This document shows, in pieces, positions 27,475 through 46,299 of a DNA stretch of 64,000 nucleotides. The translations under genes and the position numbers were made by a program. Source of the DNA: Enterobacter sp. EA-1 (lineage in GTDB: Bacteria > Pseudomonadota > Gammaproteobacteria > Enterobacterales > Enterobacteriaceae); assembly GCA_002886105.1 (NCBI GenBank), contig CP025776.1:1240001-1304000 (forward strand). Reading direction: 5' to 3'. Within the stretch, counting starts at the first letter, position 1; the number at the start of each line of letters is the position of its first letter. The notes below the pieces were generated by a model, which did not search any database, was not told the origin of the DNA, and was given only the letters and a program-made list of their open reading frames with translations.

Positions 27475-27496
27475 AAAAACGCGCCCGAAGGCGCGT
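27475..27496 (-). terminator. raiA terminator
   Basis: ACGCGCC TTCG GGCGCGT hairpin then TTTTA on the minus strand, 26 bp after the raiA stop. Confidence 0.8.
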
Positions 27497-27521
27497 TGGA
27501 TAGGGAGACTCAATGTAGAGA

Positions 27522-27936
<415 letters not shown>

Positions 27937-28080
27937 TTATTTTGTCACTTTTGTCAAAGGAAAGGTTTTGTGAGGCAGGACAGGAAGAGCGCAAATATAC
28001 CTTGTCGAACGCGTAAATAGCGGTCATAGTTGATAGGATGGATTGAGGCTAAACCGCTTCAGCAATAAGTGAAACCGAAT

Positions 28081-28108
28081 AAAACGGCAGCCTGTGGGCT
28101 GCCGTTTT
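28081..28108 (-). terminator. Terminator after bamD
   Basis: A symmetrical AAAACGGCAGCC/GGCTGCCGTTTT hairpin with A and T tracts on both sides, so it can act in both directions. It lies 19 bp beyond the bamD stop. Confidence 0.8.
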
Positions 28109-28127
28109 GTCTCTCAGGCGATCGGTT

Positions 28128-28866
28128 TTAGCTAGCGCTACTGTTCGCCGCGATGATTTTTGCGACTTTGTCGGCCTGCGCGTTCATTTGCATTTCGCGG
28201 TAGGCTTTTTCCATCAGCGGCAGCGCATCGCGCGTGGCTTTTGCATCCGGGAAGTCACGAAGCATCCCTTCCACGCGGTTGACAACGGCAACCCGAGGCG
28301 CCGCAGTCGGTGTAATATTCCGCGACGGAGTAGTCATACTTCGCCGGAGCGATCTTTCAGGAAGATCAGGCGTTTGGTGGCATCGGTGACGTACTGGCTT
28401 TGCGGATAGCCGCGCACCAGTTTGGAGAAGTCCGTAAATGCGTCACGCGCATGTTGCGGGTCGCGATCGCTACGATCCACACCAAAGAACCCTTGCAGCG
28501 CACTGTCATCCAGCGCCATGTTGGTCAGCCCGCGCATGTACATCACATAATCGATGTTGGGATGCGTCGGATTCAGGCGAATAAAGCGGTCAATTGCGGC
28601 CTGAGCCAGCGGCAGATCGGCATTTTGTAGTAAGCGTAGATCAGATCCAGTTGCACTTGCTGAGAGTAAGGGCCAAACGGATAACGATTATCCGGGGGCT
28701 TCCAGTTGCGTTATTGCCGCCTTCCAGTTACCGTCTTGCAGTTTTGCTGGGCAGTCGCGTAGATTTCATTTGGTGGATTATCAGGCACCACTTCCTTTGA
28801 ACCGGAGCAACCCGCCAAAGCCAGACTCAACGTGGCGGCTGCCACCAGATATTTCATGCGCGTCAT
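28128..28866 (-). CDS. bamD: Outer membrane assembly lipoprotein BamD
   Basis: An essential part of the BAM complex. A lipoprotein signal with lipobox LALAGC is followed by TPR repeats ([60 protein letters not shown]). About 245 aa. The end [19 protein letters not shown] is intact. Breaks lie near 28732, 28698, 28630, 28345 and 28290, several in CCAGG-like contexts. It is divergent from rluD, as in E. coli. Confidence 0.95.
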
Positions 28867-28997
28867 GACGTTTAGACTTTCCTCAGAATGTTAATGCGGG
28901 AGATTCTTTATTCCTGCTCCCGACTAAGACCAGCTACAATAGCACACTATATTAAACGGCAAAGCCGTAAAACCCAACGTTAACGAAGAAGCTGTAT

Positions 28998-29979
28998 ATG
29001 GCACAACGAGTACAACTCACCGCAACGGTATCCGAGAACCAACTCGGTCAACGCTTAGATCAGGCTTTGGCCGAATTGTTCCCTGATTATTCACGTTCGC
29101 GCATAAAAGAGAATGGATTCTCGACCAGCGCGTGCTGGTCAACGGCAGCGTCAGCGACAAGCCGAAAGAGAAAGTGTTGGGTGGCGAAAGCATTGCCATC
29201 AATGCTGAAATTGAAGAAGAAGCTCGTTTTGAACCGCAAGATATTCCGTTAAATATCGTTTATGAAGATGACGACATTATCGTTATCAACAAGCCGCGTG
29301 ATTTGGTGGTGCACCCCGGGAGCCGGTAACCCTGACGGTACGGTGCTGAACGCGTTGCTGCATTACTATCCGCCTATTGTCGATGTTCCGCGTGCGGATT
29401 GTGCACCACGGACAAAGACACTACCGGTTTGATGGTGGTCGCAAAAACGGTGCCGGCGCAAACGCGACTGGTGGAGTCCTTGCAACTGCGTGAAATCACA
29501 CGTGAATATGAAGCGGTCGCTATTGGGCACATGACCTCGGGCGGCACTGTTGAAGAGCCGATTAGTCGTCACCCGACGAAGCGTACACATATGTCCGTGC
29601 ATCCGATGGGGAAACCGGCGGTCACGCATTACCGCATCATGGAGCATTTCCGTATTCATACGCGCTTGCGCCTGCGTCTGGAAACCGGCCGTACGCACCA
29701 GATCCGTGTGCATATGTCGCATATCACGCATCCGCTGGTGGGCGATCAGCTGTACGGTGGTCGTCCGCGTCCGCCAAAAGGGGCATCGGAAGCGTTTATT
29801 GAGGCGCTGCGTAAGTTTGACCGCCGGGCTTTGCACGCAACCATGCTGCGTCTCTATCACCCGATCAGCGGTATTGAGATGGAATGGCATGCGCCGATCC
29901 CCACAGGATATGGTCGATCTTATCGACGCGATGCGCGCTGATTTTGAATTGCATAAGGACGATGTGGCCTCGGTTATGA
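28998..29979 (+). CDS. rluD: 23S rRNA pseudouridine synthase (1911/1915/1917)
   Basis: An S4-like N-terminal domain (LGQRLDQALAELFPDYSRSR) is joined to the RluA-type catalytic domain. The catalytic HRLDKDTTGLMVVAKT segment is damaged at 29393-29412 by lost bases, but the flanks are exact. NPDGTVLNALLHYYP and RLETGRTHQIRVHMSHITHP are family blocks. About 326 aa. Reading CCTCGG at 29968-29973 as CCTGG gives a natural end DDVAWL whose TGA overlaps the yfiH ATG. Other breaks lie near 29112 and 29322. Confidence 0.93.
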
Positions 29980-30702
29980 CCAAACTGATCCGCCCGGACT
30001 GGCCGCAACCCAAACAGGTTGCAGCCTGTAGCTCGACACGTATTGGCGGCGTTAGCCTGCCGCCTTATGACTCCCTGAATCTCGGTGCACACTGCGGTGA
30101 CGACCTCATTCTGGTGGAAGAAAACCGTAAGCGCATGTTCGCGGAAGGTGGTTTACCGTCTAAACCTGTGTGGCTTGAACAGGTGCACGGCACCGAGGTG
30201 CTGAAACTCAGCGGTGAACCTTATGCGTCGAAGCGGGCGGATGCTTCCTACAGTAATACCCCCGGGTGCCGTTTGTGCGGTGATGACCGCCGACTGCCTG
30301 CCGGTTCTGTTTTGTAATCGCGATGGCACCGAAGTTGCTGCTGCACATGCCGGTTGGCGTGGGTTGTGCGCGGGTGTGTTGGAAGCGACGGTCGCGTGTT
30401 TTGCTGATAAGCCGGAAAATCTGCTGGCGTGGTTTGGCCCGGCGATTGGCCCGCAAGCCTTCGAAGTCGGCCCGGAAGTGCGGGAGGCGTTTATGGCCCA
30501 TGATCCCCGGGCTGATAGCGCGTTTCGCCCGGCTGGGGAAAAGTTTTTTGCGGATATCTATCAGCTCGCGCGCCAGCGGTTGGCGAGCGTCGAGCATGTG
30601 TTTGGCGGCGATCGCTGTACTTTCAGCCAGCCGGAGGATTTTTTCTCCTATCGCCGGGACAAGGTCACCGGGCGTATGGCAAGTTTCATTTGGCTGATAT
30701 AA
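29976..30702 (+). CDS. yfiH: YfiH-type polyphenol oxidase / peptidoglycan-editing factor (PgeF)
   Basis: A DUF152 protein of about 242 aa. [54 protein letters not shown] and [20 protein letters not shown] carry the conserved Cys and His residues of the metal site. It is coupled to rluD by a TGA/ATG overlap. One break occurs at 30259-30267, where CCCCCGGG stands for CCTGG ([10 protein letters not shown]). In E. coli the protein removes misincorporated amino acids from peptidoglycan. Confidence 0.9.
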
Positions 30703-30764
30703 CCTAACGAATCAAGACGATCCGGCACGCGTAAGTTTTCTTTCGCATAATTCAGGTCATTCAC

Positions 30765-30792
30765 CTTGAATAATTGAGGGATGACCTCATTT
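30765..30792 (+). promoter_or_regulatory. Sigma32 heat-shock promoter of clpB
   Basis: CTTGAAT, a 13-bp spacer and CCTCATTT fit the sigma32 consensus (CTTGAAA, 13-15 bp, CCCCATNT). It matches the known clpB promoter layout, 40 bp before the start codon. Confidence 0.85.
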
Positions 30793-30831
30793 AATCTCCA
30801 GTAGCAATTTTGACCTGTTATGGGAGGAGTT

Positions 30832-33406
<2,575 letters not shown>

Positions 33407-33420
33407 GTCACAAATATAAG

Positions 33421-33447
33421 AAAACGGGCCCTGCGGGGCTCGTTTTT
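33421..33447 (+). terminator. clpB terminator
   Basis: AAAACGGGCCC TGCG GGGCTCGTTTTT hairpin with a T-run, 15 bp after the clpB stop. Confidence 0.8.
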
Positions 33448-33530
33448 GTTTATAAACCAGTAAAAATTCACTTTCGGCAGTGGTTTTGCCTCGGAAAGTG
33501 AGCGAACGATAACTTTTTTTAAATTAGGGG

Positions 33531-33558
33531 TTGTCAGCCGGAATTAACTCCCTATAAT
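33531..33558 (+). promoter_or_regulatory. rrn P1 promoter and leader region
   Basis: TTGTCA, a 16-bp spacer and TATAAT precede a GC-rich discriminator (GCGCCTCC), the stringent rrn P1 form; an A/T-rich UP element lies just upstream (33511-33525). A second promoter, P2 type, is visible around 33629-33652 (TTGACT ... TAATAT), though its spacing is short as written. A boxA-like antitermination sequence (TGCTCTTTAACAAT) lies at 33689-33702. No protein gene lies in 33407-33833. Confidence 0.8.
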
Positions 33559-33833
33559 GCGCCTCCACTGACACGGCACAACGGCAAACACACCGGCCTG
33601 TCAGACGAAGAAATCTGAAAATATTCAGTTGACTTCGGGAAAGCGTAATATGCACACCCCGCGCCGCAGTGAAAACGCAGCGGCACTGCTCTTTAACAAT
33701 TTATCAGACAATCTGTGTGGGCACTCAAAGTGACATGGATTCTTAAACGTCTCAGGACGCTAAATGAATACCAAGTCTCACGAGTGAACACGTAATTCAA
33801 TACGAAGTTTAATTCGGTGAGCATCAAACTTTT

Positions 33834-35380
<1,547 letters not shown>

Positions 35381-35461
35381 CCTTAAAGAACCTGCCTTTG
35401 CAGTGCTCACAGATTGTCTGATGAAAAGAAAAGCAAGGCGTCTTGCGATTGAGACTTCAGT

Positions 35462-35537
35462 GTCCCCTTCGTCTAGAGGCCCGGGACACCGCCCTTTCAC
35501 GGCGGTAACAGGGGTTCGAATCCCCTAGGGGACGCCA
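35462..35537 (+). tRNA. gltT: tRNA-Glu (anticodon TTC)
   Basis: A 76-nt cloverleaf in the 16S-23S spacer with acceptor GTCCCCT/AGGGGAC, anticodon loop CCTTTCACG and encoded CCA. It matches the enterobacterial spacer tRNA-Glu except at the D arm, which reads GGCCCGGGAC where GGCCCAGGAC is universal; this is another CCAGG site. The gene symbol is by analogy and the copy letter is uncertain. Confidence 0.95.
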
Positions 35538-35729
35538 CTTGCTGGTAACGTAAGTGAAAGGTGCGTGCCGATGTATCTCAAAACTGACTCACGAGTCATG
35601 TTTGAGATATTTGCTCTTTAAAAATCTGGATCAAGCTGAAAATTGAAACACAGAGCAGTGCGAACTGTTCTGCGAGTCTCTCAAATTTTCGACTGACGAT
35701 GAATCGCAAGAAACATCTTCGGGTTGTGA

Positions 35730-38630
<2,901 letters not shown>

Positions 38631-38713
38631 ACAACGCCGAAGATGTTTTGGCGGCAGAGATGATTTTCAGCCTGATACAGATTATATCAGGGCGCGGAAG
38701 CGGTCTGATAAAC

Positions 38714-38829
38714 CGTGCGGCACCAGCGCGGTGGTCCCACCTGACCCCATGCCGAACTCAGAAGTGAAACGCCGTAGCGCCGATGGTAGTGTGGGGTCTC
38801 CCCATGCGAGAGTAGGAACTGCCGGGCAT
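38714..38829 (+). rRNA. rrf: 5S ribosomal RNA
   Basis: The block GCGCGGTGGTCCCACCTGAC through ATGGTAGTGTGGGGTCTCCC is diagnostic. The two ends, which should read TGCCTGGCGGC and CTGCCAGGCAT, appear as CCGTGCGGC and CTGCCGGGCAT. Both differences are at CCTGG/CCAGG positions. Confidence 0.95.
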
Positions 38830-38841
38830 CAAATAAAGCAG

Positions 38842-38870
38842 AAGGCCCAGTCGAAAGACTGGGCCTTTTT
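38842..38870 (+). terminator. rrn operon terminator
   Basis: AAGGCCCAGTC GAAA GACTGGGCCTT followed by T, the standard rrn T1-type terminator, 12 bp after 5S. Confidence 0.9.
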
Positions 38871-39061
38871 GCTATTCACCTCACCGAGGCTATATTCTGA
38901 ATTCCTTACCCAGCTAAGCGAAAATGTGACTTGTCTCACTAATTGACTATAACAAATATGCAACATTTTGGTTTTGCATATCAGTGAGTTAAGGATGCTT
39001 ACTCCGTACACCTCCACCACGTGCACATCTCATCAATAGCTCGGGCAGGAGTATCATCACA

Positions 39062-40365
39062 ATGGCTGAAAGCAGTATGACAACACGTGAGTCGCTCACC
39101 AGCAGCGATACCCGGCGTCGGGTATGGGCGATCATTGGTGCCTCATCAGGTAACTGGTGGAATGGTTTGACTTTTATGTTTATTCCTTTTGCTCTCTCTA
39201 CTTCGCACATATTTTTTCCCCGCCGGAAACACCACCACTCAATTACTGCAAACAGCAGGTGTATTCGCCGCAGGTTTTCTGATGCGACCCATTGGAGGCT
39301 GGTTGTTTGGTCGCATCGCTGACCGGCACGGTCGTAAAAAAATCCATGCTGATTTCAGTGTGTATGATGTGTCTGGGATCGCTGGTGATCGCCTGCCTGC
39401 CGGGCTATGAAACCATTGGTACCTCGGGCTCCGGCATTACTGTTGCTGGCACGCCTGTTTCCAGGGATTGTCAGTGGGGGGAGAATACGGAACCAGTGCA
39501 ACTTACATGAGCGAAGTGGCAGTTGAAGGACGGAAAGGCTTTTACGCCTCGTTTCAGTACGTCACTCTGATTGGTGGGCAGTTACTGGCATTGTTGGTTG
39601 TTGTGATACTGCAGCAGGTCCACTGGAAGACGAAGCGCTTCGCGCACAGGGGTTGGCGTATTCCCTTTGCTCTCGGGGCTGCTCTGGCTATCGTCGCTCT
39701 GTGGTTGCGTCGCCAGTTGGATGAAACTTCGCAACAGGAAGTGCGCGCTAAAAGAAGCGGGTTCGCTAAAAGGGCTATGGCGCAATCGTAAAGCCTTCAT
39801 TATGGTGCTCGGTTTTACGGCTGGGGGCTCACTAACGTTCTATACCTTCACAACTTATATGCAGAAGTGCACCGGTGAACACTGCCGGAATGCATGCCAA
39901 TGTCGCCAGCGTGATTATGACGGTCGCGCTGTTTGTCTTTATGCTGATCCAGCCGCTTATTGGTGCCCTGTCTGATCGGATTGGTCGCCGCACCTCGATG
40001 CTGCTTTTTGGTGGTCTTGCCACGTTGTGCACGGTACCAATCCTCAGTGCACTGCACAGCGTAACGTCCCCGTATGCTGCATTCGCCCTGGTTATGCTGG
40101 CTCTGGTGATCGCCAGTTTCTATACCTCGATCAGCGGGATCCTGAAAGCCGAAATGTTCCCTGCACAGGTTCGCGCGCTGGGCGTCGGTTTATCCTATGC
40201 GGTGGCGAATGCGCTCTTTGGCGGTTCGGCAGAATATGTTGCGCTGTCACTGGGAAATCGATCGGTTTTGAAACGGCTTTCTTCTGGTATGTTACCGTCA
40301 TGGGGGCGTTAGCATTTCTGGTCTCTTTGATGCTACACCGTAAAGGGAAAGGCATTCGTCTTTAA
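39062..40365 (+). CDS. kgtP: Alpha-ketoglutarate/H+ symporter
   Basis: A major facilitator permease with 12 membrane segments. [20 protein letters not shown] and HGRKK are the loop 2-3 signature. [40 protein letters not shown] and [20 protein letters not shown] follow in order. About 432 aa. Breaks occur at 39152-39175, 39213, 39338, 39430, 39456, 39628, 39757, 39873 and 40253. Its place after the rrn operon is the same as in E. coli. Confidence 0.94.
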
Positions 40366-40690
40366 TGGCTGGCCAGTTGCCACACGGTGTAACCCGCTGT
40401 GGCGCCGGCGACATCCCGAGGCAAAATCTTTTCCAGCTCCAGCCGCTTCCCGCCGGGCGGCTGTCCCACAACTCTTTTGATGCCCCCCGAGGGCTAACAG
40501 AAAACATCAGCCCAAACATTGCGCTTCGATCGCGGCTGATCCCCTGATGTTGTGCGACTTCATTACCCGCAGCAGAGAGCATAGCGGAGCCGAGGAAATG
40601 CTGTGCTTTATCCTGCCCGCTCCAGTTGTCGTTCGCCATATGGCTACATCCCGTCAACAGCAGTGCACCGATCAGCACAGTATATTTCAT
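40362..40690 (-). CDS. yfiM: YfiM lipoprotein
   Basis: [20 protein letters not shown] has a lipobox (LLTGC), then [20 protein letters not shown] and, after repair at 40484-40491 (CCCCGAGGG region), [20 protein letters not shown] ending YTVWQLASH. About 107 aa, a DUF2279-type small lipoprotein of unknown function. Its stop overlaps that of kgtP, and the operon order next to pssA is as in E. coli. Confidence 0.88.
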
Positions 40691-40702
40691 TCGCGAAGCC
40701 TG

Positions 40703-40730
40703 AAAAAAAAGCCCCGTGCGATGACGGGGC
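40703..40730 (-). terminator. pssA terminator
   Basis: GCCCCGT CATCGC ACGGGGC hairpin followed by eight T on the minus strand, directly after the pssA stop. Confidence 0.85.
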
Positions 40731-40736
40731 CTCGGT

Positions 40737-42092
40737 TTAAAGAATACGACTGATTAACTTGTCGATACGGATACGGCGTAACCGGCGAATCAGCTTACGC
40801 ACTTTTACCGGATAGTCGGCAATGCTTTGCAGATCGCGATAGTGGTTAACGACTGTGGTATGCGTGCGAATAAGCTCCAGCTCTTTATCACGCTGCGCTG
40901 CCAGCTCGTGTTTTGGATCGTGGATCAGCACCGCGTTTTCGAGATCGAGTCGCCATGCGCGCGGGTTCAGGTTATTACCCGTCAGCAGGATCCACTCATC
41001 ATCAACCCACATGCCTTTCAGGTGGTAACTATTATCGTCATCTTTCCACAGACGTACCACCAACTGCTCGGTATTCACATAGTACTGCAGTCGGCTCAGG
41101 AAACGGCGCAGGTTAATCTCATAAAGGTAAGGCAGCGCACCGATGATTTTAAATGGCTGATCTTCAGGGATAAAAAAAGTCATTGGCAGTTTTGTCGCCA
41201 ACAATAATCTCGACTTTTGCCTTCACGCAGCAGTTGAATGATATTGCGCACCAGTACCGCAGGCAGATTGAAGTACGGCGTACAAATGGTCAGTTTGTGT
41301 TCCGCACACGGCATCAGGTGAAAGATCGTTTTATTCAGCAGGCTGGATTTTCCCAGTCCGACCAACGGTGTTACCGAGAGCTGCTCGTTATCGGCATCGC
41401 CCTGAAAATGAAACGTGGCATCCCGCAGTTCCTGACGAAACTGGCGAATATCGTTTTTGATTTCCGGGCTTTTCGGGCGTTGAGGATTGTCCAGGGCGAT
41501 TCACGCCGCGCCCCTGCACCGGGTTCTGAACGACCCAGTTTTGCATGACATCGGCCATCTGCGGATTGCGGATAAGCTGATAGCGATCGTAACGGTATTT
41601 ATCGTGCTGATGCAGGTAAACATCATTGAGGCTGGCGCCACTGTAGAGCACGCAGTCATCAATAATAAACCCTTTAAAGTGGAGCACGCCTAGCGCTTCA
41701 CGGGTATTTACCGGTACACCGTAAACGGGAATCGACACGCCGGCGTTTTCTTGCGCCATGCGACAATACCAGTCGGCATTCGTGTTTGACGCTGCGGCGC
41801 CGATGCGACCGCGTTGGGCGCGATGCCAGTCGACGAGCACGCACACATCCAGTTCCGGACGTTGGCGTTTTGCTTCATACAGTGCGTTCAGAATTCCTTT
41901 CCCACCATCATCCTGTTCAAGATACAGGGCAATGATATAGATTCGGTGCGTTGCGCTGGCTATCCCGGCAAGCAGCGTTTCTCTGAAATCTGCGGGTGAG
42001 TAGAAAAAGGCTACATCATCCGCTGACTGAGAAATCTTGGGTAGTTGGGCAAGGTGTTGTTGATGTTTATTGCGCTTAAATTTTGACAACAT
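40737..42092 (-). CDS. pssA: CDP-diacylglycerol-serine O-phosphatidyltransferase
   Basis: Makes phosphatidylserine for phosphatidylethanolamine synthesis. A phospholipase D-fold protein with two His-x-Lys motifs ([20 protein letters not shown] and [14 protein letters not shown]). The start [19 protein letters not shown] and the end [20 protein letters not shown] match E. coli PssA. About 451 aa. Breaks lie at 41198-41205, near 41390, 41488-41493 (CCCTGG for CCTGG in [12 protein letters not shown]), and at 41505. Confidence 0.95.
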
Positions 42093-42225
42093 CACAGTGC
42101 GTTTCTTCTCTGTTTATTGAAGGGTCTTCTGTACCATGCAGACGACATAAGCGGACAATAATAACACCGAGCCCGCTAAAGTGGTCAACATTTCCAGTAC
42201 CTTACTCAGGATTCTTCCGTCTGCG

Positions 42226-44874
42226 TCAGAGGAGCGACAAGCCCACAATCCCATCTTCCAGCTGAACATCGACATCAAATCCCAGTTTTCGCGCCAGCGT
42301 TACCATGCCGCGATTATTCGGCATAGTAATACCATTCAAGCGCTTAAGTCCGTGATCTCGCGTATAACTGATCAGCTTTTCCAGCAGACGCCGCCCAAGA
42401 CCCAGCCCCTTCAAATCAGAGCGTACCAGCACGGCGAATTCCGCATCGATGTTATCCGGATCGGAGATTGCACGCGTAACGCCAAGGATCTCTTCGCCTT
42501 CATTCGTACGACGCACTGCAACAAATGCCATTTCCCGATCGTAGTCGATTTGCGTCATATTCGCTAAATCATCATGGGTAAATTCGTTGATCTCGCTGGA
42601 AATAGCGGTAATAGAGATCCTCTTTGGTGACCTGCGCGATAAATTGCTGTAAGTGCGGCTCATCTTCAGGAAGAATCGGGCGGAACAGGCACTGTTCGCC
42701 GTTTTTCATTTCCACCTGCTCTTCCAGATGTTGCGGATAAGGGCGAATGGCAAGACGTGTTTCTCCGTTGCCCTCAAAAGGGGCGACGGTCATGGTGACA
42801 TCCAGCGCGATAAACTCGCTGCCGGACGCCAGCAACGGGTGGATATCAAGGCGCTCAATCTCCGGGCAATCAACAATCAGGTTCGAAACTTGCACTAAAA
42901 ACTGGCTCCAGACCCGCGATGTCGAGTGTGCGTAATGCGCTTCGCCCGCGGATCTTCTTGATTCTTGATTGCCTGGAATCACCAGATACCGTGCCAGATT
43001 CATATTCAACGGAGGCAGTGCGACAGCCGCCTGATCTTCCGCTCGCCATTCCACACCGCCTTCGCCCAACATGATTAACGGACCAAACACCGGATCCTGT
43101 TCAACAACCACGCGGAGCTCCTGCGCTCCCGCACGGTTTGCCATGCTCTGCACCTGCAAACCGTGAATGCGAGCCTGTGGCCAGCTCATTTTCACACGAT
43201 CGATAATGGCATCGGCAGCCTGTTGCACCTCTTTGGCGGTACGCAAATAGAGCATCACCCCCTGAACTTCCGATTTATGCGGAATATCCGGAGAACGGAG
43301 TTTTAAGGCCACCGGGTAACCGATTTTCTCGGCAATATGCACCGCTTCCGCGCTGTCACCTGCAATCCGAGGGTCGGTAAAGTCTGTAAACCCCGGGCGC
43401 GCAAAATAGGTTGTACTTCATGGGTGTCGAGCGTCGTGGCCCCATCGGCGATAGCCTGACGCAGCAGCTGATAGGCCTCGGCGGTATCGGCCGTCTGGCT
43501 GAGTGAGAGGGCGGGCGTTTCACGTAACTGCTTCTGGTTCCGGCGATACTCCACCATATGCATAAACGCCGTGATAGCGCCTTCTGGCGTGCGGTAGGTC
43601 GGCAGCCCGGCTTCGCTGAACAGACGCCGCGCATCCTGCGATGAGAACTCACCGCACCAGTTGGTCAGGACGGTGACATACTTTCCGCGTGGGTGCTTTT
43701 TTCAGGGCGTCGATCAGCGCCTGCGCGCTTTCGCTGCCGGGCGCTGTCGCACTGGGTGAGTGGATCACCATCAGGGCATCGTAATCCCCGGCTCTCCAGC
43801 AAAACCGTCAGCGCGGAGACATAGCGTTCGTTACTGGCGTCGTCACGCAAATCCAGCGGGTTGCCCACATTGACATATTCCGGCAATACCGCGCGAAGCT
43901 GCGCCAGTGTTTCCTCACTCAGTGTTGCCAGCTTGCCGTTACGTGACCATAGCTCATCGAGCGCCAGCGCAGCCGGGGCCGCGCCATTACTGATAATCAT
44001 CAAACGCTCACCACGCAGCGGGCGCATATGGCTGAGCGTCTCGACAGCGGAAAACAACTCATGCGTATCTTGTACCCGCAACAACCCCGCACGCTGGATA
44101 GCCGCATCCCGAGGGCTGGATCAAGCCCTGCATGTGCATGCAGTAAGCGTTGTGGGCTGCGCCCGCTTTTAATCACCAGAATAGGCTTATTACGGGATGC
44201 GCTACGCGCAGCGGGAGGACAAAACGCCGGGCATCGCTAAGATGCTCCAGATAGAGCAGGATCGCACTGGTTTTACTGTCCCGTGCGAGGAAATCCAGCA
44301 GCTCATCGACATCGATATCCGAGGGCTATCGCCGAGGGCAATAAAGTAGGAGAACCCCATTTCCCGCTGCTGCGCCCAGTCCAGAATGGTATTAGAAACC
44401 GCGGCGGACTGGGAAATAAATGCCAGTTTGCCGCGCGTAATCGGCACCGGAGAAAAACTGGCGTTCAGCCCTTGCCATGGGGGCCAGCAGACCCGGTGCT
44501 ATTTGGACCCAGTAGCCGCATCTGATAGCGGCTGGCGCAGGCGAGTAAGTCGGCATGCTGCTCAGGTGGAGCAGAAAGAATAATGCAGGTTTTACACCCT
44601 TTTGCCCGAGCGCGTCGAGCAGATCGAGGTTGCGCCGGGCGTGAGTACACAGCACCGCGAGGTCAGGCGTAAAAGGCAGGCTGGCAATATCCGGCCGGGC
44701 CAGAACACCGAGCACCGCTTTATATGCAGGGGTAACCGGCAACACCGGCCCGGCAAAACCGCCGGCCAACAGATTGCGCATCATCAGAAAACCGGCGCGA
44801 TCCGGTTTCATGGATGCGCCCACCACGGCGATCGATTTGGGACGCAATAACGCTTCCAGCCCTCGTTGGCTCAT
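42226..44874 (-). CDS. patZ: Protein lysine acetyltransferase PatZ (Pka)
   Basis: About 880 aa. Order: CoA-binding domain (MSQRGLEALLRPKSIAVVGA), ligase-CoA domain (GKLAFISQSAAVSNTILDWA, RGERLMIISNGAAPAALALD), ATP-grasp-like domain (GYPVALKLRSPDIPHKSEVQ, QARIHGLQVQSMANRAGAQE) and a C-terminal GNAT acetyltransferase with acetyl-CoA motif LKGLGLGRRLLEKL. Acetylates acetyl-CoA synthetase and other proteins. Many breaks lie at 42618, 42910-42975, 43365, 43403, 43690, 43790, 44108, 44320 and 44480. It overlaps nothing and lies next to tapT. Confidence 0.93.
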
Positions 44875-44906
44875 ACCGGCCTCCTGAAAAGAGTGACCTG
44901 ATGATA

Positions 44907-45605
44907 TTAAACGCTTTCTGCTTCGTTTGCTGTGATGGCGGATGGATGATGCGGTTTACCCGCGAGGTAACGTTCGCGGAACAGGCTGAAATGGTCCCCC
45001 AGCGCTTGCGCGGCGACATTGTCATTCGCCGAGTCCAATAAAGCGATCGCCACTTCTGCGGTGCAATATTGATCGTCAGCATGTGCTTCCACGCAAGCGA
45101 TAGGCCGAAACCCGCGACAGATCCACAGAAATGACCGGTAGTGCATCCAGATAAGGGCTTTTGCGGAACATTTTACGCGCTTCTGTCCGGTGCCGTCCAG
45201 CATAATAAACAGCGGAGGTTTACCTGCAGGCGGCGCGCTCAGCACCGGCGTTCACTGCCTGCATAAGAGGAAGGAAAAGACCACCATGGGCTGATATTCG
45301 TCGCTGGCGCAGAGATCGATCAGCGCCTGTGGCGGCTCGGTGCGCGACCACTGAAACGCCGGGGGTTTCCAGGCAGAATATCGGCAATCAGACGCCCGGT
45401 ATTACTGGGTTTCATCGGTTCGGTATCAAACATTACCGCAAAAACGGCTACGGGCAGCAGCAGGTTTGAGGGTATCGCACAGGCATTGTCGCAGTGGCAA
45501 CAGGCAGCGCTGACAGCGTCGGATACGGTTACCACGCGCCAGAAACGGGCGAGTGGCGCGGGCAAGGCGCTCAGCGCGAAGTTGAAGAACGGCGTTATCA
45601 GTCAT
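44907..45605 (-). CDS. tapT: tRNA-uridine aminocarboxypropyltransferase (DTW domain)
   Basis: Adds the acp3 group to U47 of tRNAs in E. coli (former yfiP). A zinc-type start RCQRCLLPLRQCLCDTL is followed by EPMKPSNTGRLIADILP (the conserved motif with Asn-Thr-Gly-Arg), FIMLDGTW and a C-terminal helix. The length of about 230 aa is usual. Breaks lie at 45178-45185, 45253, 45366-45376 (CCTGAAA read as CCTGGAAA), 45440 and 45110. Confidence 0.88.
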
Positions 45606-45674
45606 CAGGATTGCACAGGAAAAACGCCATTGTCGCAGAGGTCAAAACGGGGCACAAGATGCGCCCCGACAGGA

Positions 45675-46094
45675 TCAGAGTGATTCGTTGAGCCAGTTAT
45701 CAAACGGTGCTTTTGGCATTGCGCCGCTCAGCATGTCGACCACTTCACCTTTTGAACAACATGATGGTAGGAATACTACGAATGCGGAAACGTGCGCTCA
45801 GTTCACGTTCGGCTTCGGTATTCACTTTGACAAAACGCACTTTACCGCTGCGCTCTTCCGCGACATCTTCAAAAATAGGCGCAAAGTTACGGCACGGGCC
45901 GCACCAGGGTGCCCAGAAATCCACCACCACGGGCAGATCGTCTTTCAGCAGTTTATCCAGCGTTTCGCCAGTGGCATTAATGACATCGCCATCGAACAGC
46001 TCATGTCCACAGCGCCCGCATTTCGCGCCGTCGTTCATTCCTGTCCTCAGGAATGCGGTTCAATGCCCCGGCAGCTTGCACATACGGTATTCAT
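45675..46094 (-). CDS. trxC: Thioredoxin 2
   Basis: A zinc-ribbon N-terminus (MNTVCASC ... CGRC) is followed by the thioredoxin fold with active site WAPWCGPC and [14 protein letters not shown]. The length of about 139 aa is as in E. coli. The frame breaks at 46062-46070 (CCAGG expected in SCQALNR), at 46037 and at 45752. It is an OxyR-regulated cytosolic reductase in E. coli; no OxyR site was identified here by eye. Confidence 0.95.
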
Positions 46095-46299
46095 AACTAA
46101 CCTCAGGGAAGCGGTGGTACAAAGCGGCTTTTCGCCGGTATGTTTCTTCCAATGTTACATATTATTAATAAGAAGGTTTCAAACGACAATGCGATTTATT
46201 CAATGAGTACAATAGTCGATAGCTTTTGTACGAAGTAATGGCTAAGCGCAAGGACATCAGGTAATCTGCGCGCTTCGCGCAGCGCTGGTGGAGAAAAGC

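Noticed and set aside
40086-45910. The remaining CCWGG sites as evidence against the CCWGG error model
   Set aside because: Many are CCCTGG or CCAGGG, either natural ones (kgtP 40086, trxC 45905) or produced by insertion; their survival fits context-dependent miscalling.
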